Assembly (NCBI GenBank): GCA_947463435.1
Contig: CANHTS010000006.1
Location: forward strand, 1-33,267
Source: Flavobacteriales bacterium
Lineage (GTDB): Bacteria > Bacteroidota > Bacteroidia > NS11-12g > UBA955
Direction: 5' to 3'
DNA length: 33,267 bases
Within the stretch, counting starts at the first letter, position 1, and each line of letters starts with the position of its first letter. A program made the position numbers and the translations under genes. Below the pieces are notes generated by a model. The model saw only the letters and a list, made by a program, of their open reading frames with translations, made no database searches and had not been told where the DNA came from. Positions 24,601 to 32,279 of this stretch are shown piece by piece.

Positions 24601-24608
24601 ACCCTGCA

Positions 24609-25955
24609 ATGCGAATTCACTTTATTTCCATCGGGGGTGCGGTGATGCACAACCTGGCGCTGGAGCTGCAGGCGCTCGGTCATACAGTCAGCGGCAGCGA
24701 CGATGAAATCTTTGAACCGGCACTGGGCAGGCTGCAAGAGGCCGGGCTATTGCCGGAGCGATTTGGCTGGTTTCCGGAGAAACTCGACAGCAGACCTGAC
24801 TGTGTCATCCTCGGCATGCACGCACGGAAAGACAATCCGGAACTGCTGCGCGCCCTGGAATTGCAAATTCCGGTGTATTCCTTCCCCGAGTATATCTACC
24901 GCCACAGCCAACACAAAACCCGCATCGTGATTGCCGGCAGCCACGGCAAAACCAGCACAACGGCGATGTTGATGCATGCCTTGCGGCACAACGGAATGGA
25001 TTTCGACTATCTGGTAGGCGCTGCCTTGCCCGGCTTTGAGCGCATGGTGCGGCTGAGCGATGCGCCCATTATGGTGATTGAAGGCGATGAATACCTCAGC
25101 TCTGCGCTCGACCCGCGCCCTAAATTCCTGCATTATAAGCCCCATTACGCCTGCATCACCGGCATAGCCTGGGATCATATCAATGTGTTTCCAACCTTCG
25201 AATCGTATGTACAAGCCTTTGACGACTTCCTGCTAACCTGCCCCGAAGAAGCAACAGTCTTCACCTTTTCAGGCGATGCCGCTTTGCAGGAACTCAGCCA
25301 TAAACACGCTACTATTTGTAAAGCGTATGATGGTCTTCCATTCGAAAACCAGGCCGGTCAAACCTTTATCCAACATGCAGGAAAATCATGGCCGGTGGGT
25401 GTTTTTGGACGACACAACATGCAAAACCTGCATGCCGCCATGCGGCTTGCTGAATCGATTGGCCTCGACCCGACGCGTTTTCTTGCCGCCATGGAAAGTT
25501 TTACCGGAACAGCCCGGCGCCTCGAATGCCTGCACCGCAGCGACAACCTGATTGTTTACCGTGACTTCGCCCATTCCCCTTCCAAGCTGCGGGCCACTGT
25601 GGAAGCGGTGAGGGAACAGTATCCCGATCACACCCTCATCGCCGCCTACGAACTGCACACTTACAGCAGCCTTTCCGCAGCTTTCCTGCCCGATTACCGG
25701 GGCTGCATGGAACCGGCCGATCATCGCTATGTCTTGCTCGACCCGCATGTATTCGCCCTGAAACGCCTGCCTGTTTTACCCGATGCCGATGTTTCCGCCA
25801 CTTTTGACGCTGAGGTATTCCATAGCGGTTCTATGCTTGGCCCGGCTATGCAGTCTGCTTTGAAAGAAAATAAAGGCCCTTGCATTATATTGCTGATGAG
25901 TTCCGGGAAGTTTGACGACTTTTCAATTTCGGATTTCATTCAAAAAAACACGTAA
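24609..25955 (+). CDS. mpl: UDP-N-acetylmuramate--L-alanyl-gamma-D-glutamyl-meso-diaminopimelate ligase
   Basis: The 448-residue Mur-ligase-family enzyme joins recycled murein tripeptide to UDP-MurNAc, saving peptide from wall turnover. It starts with an N-terminal Rossmann-like motif MRIHFISIGGAVMHNLAL, typical of Mpl. The ATP-binding loop GSHGKTST is at 110-117, the central ligase motif IEGDEYLSSALDPRPKFLHY follows, and a C-terminal domain begins around RRLECLHRSDNLIVYRDFAHSPSKL. The start at 24609 matches family N-termini; twelve further upstream codons are open but not conserved in character. It is divergent from kmo and its stop codon is one base before the next gene. Confidence 0.94.
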   Translation: MRIHFISIGGAVMHNLALELQALGHTVSGSDDEIFEPALGRLQEAGLLPERFGWFPEKLDSRPDCVILGMHARKDNPELLRALELQIPVYSFPEYIYRHSQHKTRIVIAGSHGKTSTTAMLMHALRHNGMDFDYLVGAALPGFERMVRLSDAPIMVIEGDEYLSSALDPRPKFLHYKPHYACITGIAWDHINVFPTFESYVQAFDDFLLTCPEEATVFTFSGDAALQELSHKHATICKAYDGLPFENQAGQTFIQHAGKSWPVGVFGRHNMQNLHAAMRLAESIGLDPTRFLAAMESFTGTARRLECLHRSDNLIVYRDFAHSPSKLRATVEAVREQYPDHTLIAAYELHTYSSLSAAFLPDYRGCMEPADHRYVLLDPHVFALKRLPVLPDADVSATFDAEVFHSGSMLGPAMQSALKENKGPCIILLMSSGKFDDFSISDFIQKNT

Positions 25956-25956
25956 T

Positions 25957-26826
25957 ATGGTAAAATCTATCCCTTTCTTCATTCTCTTTAGTCTGGCACT
26001 TACAGCCTCCTGCCAAACGCCGCAGCCCGCCGCACCGGCTTGCGAAGACATTCCTGTCCTCTCCAACATTACCCGGACAGCCGGCACAAACGCAATTTCG
26101 CGCTTCTCCCCTCCTGCCGGCTTCAAACGCACGTCATCCGACAGCAGCAGCTTCGCCTTCTTCCTGCGCCATTTCCCCTTAAAACCCGACGGCAGCCCGG
26201 TCCATTACCACAACGGCGACATCAAAGCGCACGCCTACCACGCCGCCGTGCTCGACCTCAGCACCGGCGAAGAAAACCTGCAGCAGTGCGCCGACGCGGT
26301 GATGCGGCTGCGGGCCGAGTACTTCTACAGCCAAAAAGCGTATGGAAAGATGCATTTCAACTTCACCAACGGCTTTCGTTGCGGCTTCGACCAATGGTCG
26401 CGCGGTTGCAGGGTAAAAGTGCAGGGCAATCAGACCAGCTGGGTTTGCGGACAAGCGCCTTCAACAAATCGCAGCGCCTTTCAAGCCTGGATGAACCAGG
26501 TTTTCATGTTCGCCGGAACCCTTTCCCTCGAAAAAGAAATGCAAGCAGTGGCAGCCAAAGACCTGCGCATAGGAGACGTATGGATCAAAGGCGGAAGCCC
26601 CGGACATGCCGTCATCGTAATGGACATGTGCATGGACAGCAGCGGCAACAAACTGTTCATGCTGGCCCAAAGCTATATGCCGGCACAAGACATGCATATC
26701 CTGCAAAACATTCACGAGCCCGGACTCAGTCCGTGGTTTCGCTTGCCGGAGCCGGGTATGGAACTGTATACGCCGGAGTGGACGTTTGCCTACGGACAGT
26801 TGAAGCGCTTTGCCGCAGCTCCCTGA
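25957..26826 (+). CDS. DUF4846 family lipoprotein of unknown function
   Basis: The 289-residue protein starts one base after the mpl stop. The first 19 residues form a lipoprotein-like signal (MVKSIPFFILFSLALTASC), with a loose lipobox at C19. The body matches the DUF4846 pattern: FRLKP-type opening RHFPLKPDGSPVHYHNGD, LQQCADAVMRLRAEYFYSQ, KMHFNFTNGF, FMFAGTLSLEKEM, IGDVWIKGGSPGHAVIVMDM, MLAQSYMPAQDMHIL and TPEWTF. The GDVWIKGGSPGHAVIV segment (206-221) resembles the G-D-x..GHvaIv histidine strand of NlpC/P60 and CHAP cell-wall hydrolases, but I cannot point to the matching cysteine with certainty. An in-frame ATG at 25912 would overlap mpl and is rejected because it spoils the signal sequence. 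Confidence 0.85.
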   Translation: MVKSIPFFILFSLALTASCQTPQPAAPACEDIPVLSNITRTAGTNAISRFSPPAGFKRTSSDSSSFAFFLRHFPLKPDGSPVHYHNGDIKAHAYHAAVLDLSTGEENLQQCADAVMRLRAEYFYSQKAYGKMHFNFTNGFRCGFDQWSRGCRVKVQGNQTSWVCGQAPSTNRSAFQAWMNQVFMFAGTLSLEKEMQAVAAKDLRIGDVWIKGGSPGHAVIVMDMCMDSSGNKLFMLAQSYMPAQDMHILQNIHEPGLSPWFRLPEPGMELYTPEWTFAYGQLKRFAAAP

Positions 26827-26842
26827 ACCTTTAAACCTGGTT

Positions 26843-27682
26843 TTAAAGCACGTTCACCTTCACCCGAAGATAGCACTTCAGCAGCAAGGTCATTTTTTGC
26901 GAATCGGGTACGCGAATACGCTCTTCCATGATATGCTGTGCCGTAGCCCGCTCGATTTTCTCGAGCAGCTTCAGGTAATAGCGATAGGCCGTATAAACAC
27001 CGAAGCGGCAACCCATTGGTAGCTGCTTGATACCCTGGTAAGCCAGATCAAAATCCTTACGGATATCGCTGATGATGGACAGCTTGGTCTGGTCGTTGAA
27101 ACCCTGGAAGCTGATACCTGGGAAATAGACGCGTCCGCGGTCTGCGTAATCGCTTTTCAGATCCCGGATGAAGTTCACTTTCTGGAAAGCAGACCCCAAA
27201 GCCCGCGCTGCCGGCAGCAGGTGCTGGTAACGTTCCTCATTGCCATAACAGAAAACACGCAGGCACATGAGTCCAACTACTTCGGCCGACCCGTAGATGT
27301 ATTCGGAATAACTCTGATTGGAATGCGTGGTGCTTTCCAGATCCTCTTCCATGCTGTTGAAGAAGGGCTCGATCAGCTCGCGGCCGATATTGTAAGTGCG
27401 GCAGGCTATCTGAAAGGAATGCAATACCGGATTGGTGCTGATACCTTCTTCGATGGCGCGGTAAGTTTGTTCTTTGAATTCGGCGAGCAGACGGGCTTTG
27501 TCGTGGCCATGGAAGGTGTCGACAATCTCGTCTGCCACGCGCACAAAGCCATAAATAGCATACACAGCCCAGCGGTAATCGCTCGAAAGCATGCGAATGC
27601 CCAGCGAAAATGAGGTGCTGTAGTTGAGGGTAATGCGCCGGCTGGAAGCCAGGGCTGTGCGGTCATACAGTTGCATGCTCAT
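26843..27682 (-). CDS. crtB: Phytoene synthase
   Basis: The 279-residue squalene/phytoene synthase family enzyme condenses two GGPP molecules to phytoene, the first committed step of carotenoid synthesis. The first Asp-rich motif is DEIVD at 51-55 and the second is DLKSD at 174-178, inside the NFIRDLKSDYADRGRVYFP signature. The N-terminus TSFSLGIRMLS.DYRWAVYAIYGF is also typical. It overlaps the end of crtI by 20 bases and is the last gene of the carotenoid operon. Its stop sits in a small AT-rich hairpin shared with the end of the opposing lipoprotein gene. Confidence 0.95.
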   Translation of the reverse strand: MSMQLYDRTALASSRRITLNYSTSFSLGIRMLSSDYRWAVYAIYGFVRVADEIVDTFHGHDKARLLAEFKEQTYRAIEEGISTNPVLHSFQIACRTYNIGRELIEPFFNSMEEDLESTTHSNQSYSEYIYGSAEVVGLMCLRVFCYGNEERYQHLLPAARALGSAFQKVNFIRDLKSDYADRGRVYFPGISFQGFNDQTKLSIISDIRKDFDLAYQGIKQLPMGCRFGVYTAYRYYLKLLEKIERATAQHIMEERIRVPDSQKMTLLLKCYLRVKVNVL

Positions 27683-29141
27683 GGCGTATCCTTTCTGTTA
27701 CAAGCCTGGAACCTATGACTACGATCGGCAGTCCGGTACCGGGATGAGTACTGGCGCCAACATAATACAAATTATTGAATTTCTCATCTTTATTCGCAGG
27801 ACGCAAGGCACCGATTTGATTCATTCCATGAGCCAGGCCGAGTCCGCTTCCTTTATAAAGATTGAACATCCCTTTCCAATCTATGGGTGTATAAACCGTT
27901 CGGGTGATGATGTTGTTTGCGATATCGTATCCAACACGCTCCCCAAGATCCTGAATGATGTCGTTAGCCAATTTTTCAGCGTCTGACCAATCAGGCTTGT
28001 AGCGCAGGTCGGGAACCGGGCACAGAATGAACAAGTTCTCGCAACCTTCCGGAGCACAACCCGGATTGCTTTTACTGGCTACATTCACGTAGTAATAAGG
28101 CTTTTCCGGTGCCACAGACGTTTTGAAAATCATGTCTGCATATGCCTTGAAGTTATTCCCAAGGAAATAGTTGTGGTGCGCGATACCGGGAATCTGACCT
28201 TTCACACCCAGGTAAATGGTGAAAGGCGCCAGCGTCCAATGCATCTTATCGAGCTTTACCTCGCTGTATTTCGAACGGTTCAGGATGGCTCCGCGGAACC
28301 AGGCCGCATCGGCATTGCACACGTATACATCGGCTGTCCAAAGTTTGCCATTGGCATCGGTGAAGCCTTTGAGCTGGTCGCCGTCTGCCTTATAGCCTGT
28401 GATTTCGGTGTGGTAATGAAACTTCACCCCACGCGATTCGAGGATAGGCAGGATACCTTCCACAATCTTGTACATTCCTCCTTCCACATTCCAATAGCCG
28501 TCGTGCTGCAGCTCCGTGTAATTCAGCAGGCTATAGACCGATGGCGTATCGAAGGGAGTGGCGCCGAGGAAGAAGGAAACAAGCGAGAAGATTACCTTCA
28601 CGTCTTCCGTTTCAAAATTCCGCTCCAGTTCCGTCCACATGCTGCGGAACATCTTGGGCAGGTGCTTCATCGGCACGGTGGCCAAGGATGCGAGGTACGG
28701 AACCATGCCATTGAAGTTCCGCTTGATGATGCGGTATTCGGTATCGTGGAAGATGGATGCGGCCGACTTCAGGTATCGCTTTGCCTTTTCTTCAAAGTTC
28801 TTTTCATCCGCAAATTCCTGCGCGAGCCTGCTGAGGTCTTTGTAAATATGGAAAACCTTGTCGCGGCCGGCCATATTAACGGTGTAAAGGGGATCGAGTT
28901 CGCGGATGGTGAAGGGAATGGGAATTCCCTGCGATTCGAATAGCTCTTTGAATTCATAACTCATGCTGAAGAAGGAAGGACCGACGTCGAACGTAAAACC
29001 ATCCTTTTCCAACAAGTTGAGGCGACCGCCTGCGCGGTGGTGTTTTTCGAGTATTTCCACCTGATAACCCTCGTGTGAAAGGCGCAGTGCGGTGGCGAGA
29101 CTGCCGAGGCCGGAGCCAATAATGAGTACTTTTTTAGGCAT
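27663..29141 (-). CDS. crtI: Phytoene desaturase (CrtI type)
   Basis: The 492-residue FAD enzyme introduces double bases into phytoene, most likely to lycopene. It has an N-terminal dinucleotide fold KVLIIGSGLGSLATALRLSHEGYQVEILEKHHRAGGR and the substrate-region motif FTFDVGPSFFSM. The C-terminal carotenoid-oxidoreductase signature is LYYVGASTHPGTGLPIVVIGS. It overlaps crtZ upstream by 8 bases and crtB downstream by 20 bases. Its direct pairing with crtB marks it as the phytoene desaturase of the two CrtI-like enzymes in the operon. The word 'bases' above refers to overlaps; the reaction adds carbon-carbon double bonds. Confidence 0.93.
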   Translation of the reverse strand: MPKKVLIIGSGLGSLATALRLSHEGYQVEILEKHHRAGGRLNLLEKDGFTFDVGPSFFSMSYEFKELFESQGIPIPFTIRELDPLYTVNMAGRDKVFHIYKDLSRLAQEFADEKNFEEKAKRYLKSAASIFHDTEYRIIKRNFNGMVPYLASLATVPMKHLPKMFRSMWTELERNFETEDVKVIFSLVSFFLGATPFDTPSVYSLLNYTELQHDGYWNVEGGMYKIVEGILPILESRGVKFHYHTEITGYKADGDQLKGFTDANGKLWTADVYVCNADAAWFRGAILNRSKYSEVKLDKMHWTLAPFTIYLGVKGQIPGIAHHNYFLGNNFKAYADMIFKTSVAPEKPYYYVNVASKSNPGCAPEGCENLFILCPVPDLRYKPDWSDAEKLANDIIQDLGERVGYDIANNIITRTVYTPIDWKGMFNLYKGSGLGLAHGMNQIGALRPANKDEKFNNLYYVGASTHPGTGLPIVVIGSRLVTERIRHEHATV

Positions 29142-29592
29142 TGTGATTGGGACGGAAGCGGTTCAGGAATTTGCGGGTAACATACAGGAAGCCAAACGCT
29201 TCCGAACCGTCTTTCCCGTGAAAGGTGTGATGATGGTAATGGGTCATGCGCATGGCATGGAAATAAGGAATACGGGTGATTTTCAGCCATTTGACGCGCT
29301 GGTGCACAAATACATCGTGAACCAGGAAATAGGCCACGCCGTACAAGGCAATACCGAGGCCGGCAAAAAAGCGCCAATCGAAATCAACCGATCCGACAAC
29401 AATCAACCAAACCGAAGGAATGGCAAACATGAAGCCGAATAGGTCGTTCAATTCGAAAGCTCCTTTGCGTGGTTCGTGGTGGCTTTTGTGCCAGACCCAG
29501 AGAAACCCATGCATGATAAACTTGTGTGTGAACCAGGCCACACCTTCCATTAACACGAAGAAGCCGAGCGTGATAAGAATATTGACGATCAT
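29134..29592 (-). CDS. crtZ: Beta-carotene hydroxylase
   Basis: The 152-residue membrane di-iron hydroxylase adds a 3-hydroxyl to a beta-ionone ring. The conserved histidine clusters are HKFIMH, HKSHHE, HDVFVHQR and HYHHHTFH, within a fatty-acid-hydroxylase-like fold with about four hydrophobic helices. The start at 29592 (MIVNILITLGFFVLMEGVAWFTHK) gives the usual CrtZ N-terminus; an ATG at 29643 would add 17 unusual residues. A TATCTTTC sequence at 29604-29611, one base off the promoter consensus, lies upstream and could be an internal promoter. The gene overlaps crtI by 8 bases. Confidence 0.92.
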   Translation of the reverse strand: MIVNILITLGFFVLMEGVAWFTHKFIMHGFLWVWHKSHHEPRKGAFELNDLFGFMFAIPSVWLIVVGSVDFDWRFFAGLGIALYGVAYFLVHDVFVHQRVKWLKITRIPYFHAMRMTHYHHHTFHGKDGSEAFGFLYVTRKFLNRFRPNHNA

Positions 29593-29667
29593 TTTCAAGA
29601 CCGGAAAGATAACGCCGGGGCAGTGCGAAAGTTTGCCCGGCATATTAATTCAGAAGCTTTCTATGCT

Positions 29668-30315
29668 TTAGCCCTGCGCGCGCACCCAGAAATACAGCAC
29701 GGCAAAAAATACGGCCTGCAGGAACAACAACCTGCCAGCCATGGGATTGGGTGAAATTTTCACGGTCTTCAGGTAGGCGTAATGGATCAGGAGCGAGGCG
29801 ATAAACCAGGCGACATAATTCTGCAAAGGGATCACATTGCCTTTCCACGACCAGAAATCAAAACGCATGGCCACCGGTTCGAGGAGGAAGTCGAAGCCGG
29901 TCATCATCGCTGCAGCCACCACACTGACGATTGCGGGGTCTTTGAACCAGCCGGATGCCACACTGCGTGTGAAATAGACGAGCATGAACCAGTTGGCGCC
30001 AAGAATCAGCGGAACTTCGAGGACACTGTAACCGAGGGTCTTGCCGTATTTGTACGACCCGAAAATGAGGCCGCTGTGCACGCCGGCCACTTCGAGCAAC
30101 CATCCGCAAAGGGCAATCATCAGGCCTGCGAAAACGAACGGCGCGTCCCATTTCTTGTGGAAGATGAGGGCAAGGAAGATGGCGAAGAGGATGTTGACGG
30201 GCGTAAGGCCCACGACCATTTGCTGCAACTCGGGCACCAGGAAACCGGTCAGGCCTACCGCGTAGATGATGATGGCAATCCAGGTAGCGGGAATCAGGTT
30301 CTTCGAAGCAGCCAC
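29668..30315 (-). CDS. cruF: Carotenoid 1',2'-hydratase, CruF family
   Basis: The 215-residue polytopic membrane protein belongs to the carotenoid biosynthesis family PF04240 (DUF422). CruF adds water across the 1',2' double bond of an open (psi) end group. Recognisable stretches are LEVAGVHSGLIFGSYKYGKTLGYSV, VPLILGANWFMLVYF, MTGFDFLLEPVAMRFDFWSW, and PLQNYVAWFIASLLIH. About seven hydrophobic helices are visible. It lies 6 bases after crtD and about 75 bases before crtZ. The position next to crtD supports the hydratase assignment, since the two enzymes act in sequence. Confidence 0.9.
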   Translation of the reverse strand: MAASKNLIPATWIAIIIYAVGLTGFLVPELQQMVVGLTPVNILFAIFLALIFHKKWDAPFVFAGLMIALCGWLLEVAGVHSGLIFGSYKYGKTLGYSVLEVPLILGANWFMLVYFTRSVASGWFKDPAIVSVVAAAMMTGFDFLLEPVAMRFDFWSWKGNVIPLQNYVAWFIASLLIHYAYLKTVKISPNPMAGRLLFLQAVFFAVLYFWVRAQG

Positions 30316-30321
30316 AGGCGA

Positions 30322-31815
30322 TCAGGGTTGGTATTTCTTTTGGATAAGCGATGCGGTGATGCGGGCACCCAGCAGACAGAGTGGGATACCGCCGCCCGGA
30401 TGCACACTTCCACCGGCAAAGTAAAGCCCCTTCACCTTCGAACTGAAATTTGCCTGCCGGAAAAATGCCGCCAGCATGCGGTTGGAACTGCTTCCGTACA
30501 AAGCACCGCGGTACGAGCCCGTGCGCGCTTCTATCCTTACCGGATCGAGAAATTCTTCTTCGGCTATCCATGCAGCGATATCGGTTCCCAGTTCCCGGCT
30601 CATACGGCGGATTACTGTTTCGCGCAGCTGACGCCGGATAGCATCCCAGTCTTGCCCGCGGTTGGCAGGCACATTCACCATAACGAACCAGTTTTCCATC
30701 CCCTCAGGAGCATCGGCCGGATCGCATTTGGAAGTAATATTAATATAGATGGTTGGGTCTTCGGGTGCTTGCTGTTCGTTCCAGATATCGCGAAACTCCT
30801 GTTCATAATCGCTGCTGAAGAAGATATTATGTACGCCCAGTTGCGAAAACGACTTCCGGATACCCCAGTAAAAAATCAACGCCGAACTGGAGCTATCTAC
30901 CTGCTCTACGCGTGCCGGGGCTTTCAGATCCGGGAGCATCTTCTTATAGGTCGGGAAAACATCGGCATTGCTGAGCACGATATCTGTCGGAACTTCTTCC
31001 CCTCCTTCCAGCAACAAGCCACGCACTTTCTTTTTACCAGCATCGAGCAGGATGCGTTCCACTTTGGCATTGAAGCGGAATCGCACACCCAGGCGCAGGG
31101 CAAGCTCATAAACAGCCATCGGAATACACCGCATTCCACCTTCCGGATACCAGGCGCCCATGGCAGATTCGAGATGCGGGATGACATTCAAGGTTGCCGG
31201 AGCCCGGTAGGGATCAGAACCGTTGTACGTGGCGAACCGATTATAGAACTGCCGGGCGTGGGCTGTGGCAAAACGGCCGATGTTCTCCTTGTTCATGCTG
31301 CGCATGGTTCCGATGAAAGGCAGGTTAGCGATGCCGCGCAAGCCACTCGGACGAATATAGGTAAGGAGTGTATGCAGGGAACTTTCGAGAAACACCGGTG
31401 CAGTAATGCGGTAGAGATAGGATCCGCGATTTTGCATGGCCAGGATATTGGCGGCAGGCTCGCCGAGTTCCTTTTCCATAGTAGCGGCGAGTGCGGCAGG
31501 CTCCGCCGGTGCATGGAAGCATTTGCCATCGGCGTAAAAATAATGGCAGACCGGATCGAGGCGTTGGTAGGAGAAATGATCCCGCGGATTTTCACCCGCC
31601 AACTCGAAAAGTTCGTCAATAAGGTCGGGCCTTGTGAACAATGAAGGGCCGGTATCGAAGCGAAAAGGGCCAAGCTGCATTGCTCCCAATTTGCCACCGG
31701 CGGTCGGGGCAGCCTCGAAAACCAGCACATCAAAACCGGCTATTCGCAGCCTGACAGCAGCCGCTAAACCAGCTATCCCGCCTCCTATGATCCCTATCCG
31801 TCGCCTTTGGTGCAT
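30322..31815 (-). CDS. crtD: Carotenoid 3',4'-desaturase (CrtD, CrtI-like)
   Basis: The 497-residue flavoenzyme is a second CrtI-family protein. It has a GIIGGGIAGLAAAVRLR dinucleotide fold, FRFDTGPSLFTRPDLIDELFE, and the C-terminal GLYFAGGSVHPGGGIPLCLLGARI signature. It is clearly different from the crtI in the same operon. Its pairing with cruF points to the 1'-hydroxycarotenoid 3',4'-desaturase of saproxanthin, myxol and flexixanthin pathways, not to phytoene desaturation. It is the first gene of the operon. I chose the ATG at 31815 because a TTTCTTTG element lies 4 bases upstream and an alternative ATG at 31833 would be ahead of that element. Confidence 0.88.
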   Translation of the reverse strand: MHQRRRIGIIGGGIAGLAAAVRLRIAGFDVLVFEAAPTAGGKLGAMQLGPFRFDTGPSLFTRPDLIDELFELAGENPRDHFSYQRLDPVCHYFYADGKCFHAPAEPAALAATMEKELGEPAANILAMQNRGSYLYRITAPVFLESSLHTLLTYIRPSGLRGIANLPFIGTMRSMNKENIGRFATAHARQFYNRFATYNGSDPYRAPATLNVIPHLESAMGAWYPEGGMRCIPMAVYELALRLGVRFRFNAKVERILLDAGKKKVRGLLLEGGEEVPTDIVLSNADVFPTYKKMLPDLKAPARVEQVDSSSSALIFYWGIRKSFSQLGVHNIFFSSDYEQEFRDIWNEQQAPEDPTIYINITSKCDPADAPEGMENWFVMVNVPANRGQDWDAIRRQLRETVIRRMSRELGTDIAAWIAEEEFLDPVRIEARTGSYRGALYGSSSNRMLAAFFRQANFSSKVKGLYFAGGSVHPGGGIPLCLLGARITASLIQKKYQP

Positions 31816-31819
31816 TCGA

Positions 31820-31827
31820 CAAAGAAA
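31820..31827 (-). promoter_or_regulatory. Possible -7 element of the carotenoid operon
   Basis: On the minus strand the sequence is TTTCTTTG, one base off TAnnTTTG, ending 4 bases before the crtD ATG at 31815. No good -33 TTG was found at the right distance, so the call is tentative. Confidence 0.35.
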
Positions 31828-31925
31828 CACCATTGCGGCGCTTCGGTTTTGGGAACGGTTTCGCTTGTGACTGTCAGCCTATTAGGCTATTCCGTAAAAA
31901 AAAATACTTTTTTCAATCAAACTAT

Positions 31926-31954
31926 TTGAAATATGGCATCGCAATGTAAATTTG
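31926..31954 (+). promoter_or_regulatory. Promoter of the small lipoprotein gene
   Basis: TTG (31926-31928, within TTTG) is followed after 18 bases by TAAATTTG (31947-31954), an exact TAnnTTTG. The ATG at 31981 follows after an A-rich leader of 26 bases. This is one of the best promoters in the window. Confidence 0.75.
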
Positions 31955-31980
31955 CGGCACTCAAAACGAAAAAACACACA

Positions 31981-32208
31981 ATGAAAAAGGTTTCTTTCAC
32001 CCTCGCAGCTGTTGCTGCCCTCGCTTTTGCTGCTTGCAATGGCCCCGCTACTCCCGGTGTTAACACCGACTCTCTGCTGAAGGACTCTCTCATGAAGGAT
32101 TCTATCCTGAAGGCTTCACAGACTCCTGCTCCTGTTGACACCACCAAGAAAGACAGCACTGGCGCTGCTCCTGCTGCTGCTCCCGCTGCTCCTGCTGCTG
32201 GTCACTAA
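31981..32208 (+). CDS. Small repeat-containing lipoprotein
   Basis: The 75-residue protein has a lipoprotein signal (MKKVSFTLAAVAALAFAAC, lipidated Cys at 19). Three tandem pentapeptides follow, DSLLK-DSLMK-DSILK (30-44), then a Pro/Thr/Lys stretch and an Ala/Pro-rich tail ending AAPAAGH. The repeat could form a short amphipathic helix. It has a strong promoter and a strong terminator of its own, so it is probably an abundant, monocistronic envelope lipoprotein. An ATG at 31933 is upstream of the promoter element and is not used. I recognise no family. Confidence 0.75.
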   Translation: MKKVSFTLAAVAALAFAACNGPATPGVNTDSLLKDSLMKDSILKASQTPAPVDTTKKDSTGAAPAAAPAAPAAGH

Positions 32209-32233
32209 GCGTATCAAAAACAGAAAAAAAGAG

Positions 32234-32266
32234 AAAGGCACTTGCAAGAGTGCCTTTTCTTTTTTA
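32234..32266 (+). terminator. Rho-independent terminator after the small lipoprotein gene
   Basis: AAAGGCACT (32234-32242) pairs with AGTGCCTTT (32249-32257) across a 6-base loop and is followed by a T-rich run to 32265. Confidence 0.88.
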
Positions 32267-32272
32267 GTTTCG
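32265..32272 (+). promoter_or_regulatory. Possible -7 element of the T9SS mini-protein gene
   Basis: TAGTTTCG is one base off TAnnTTTG. It starts in the T-tail of the terminator and ends 7 bases before the ATG at 32280. Confidence 0.35.
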
Positions 32273-32279
32273 CATCCAA

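Noticed and set aside
26829-26848. Hairpin CTTTAAA/TTTAAAG between the DUF4846 gene and crtB as a bidirectional terminator
   Set aside because: The stem is only 7 AT-rich pairs, has no T-tract on either side and overlaps the crtB stop codon, so termination is not supported.
29782-31644. A 620-codon open frame on the plus strand opposite cruF and crtD
   Set aside because: It lies wholly antisense to two well-recognised carotenoid genes, shows no familiar domain, and is rich in His, Glu and Arg as expected for the complement of biased codons.
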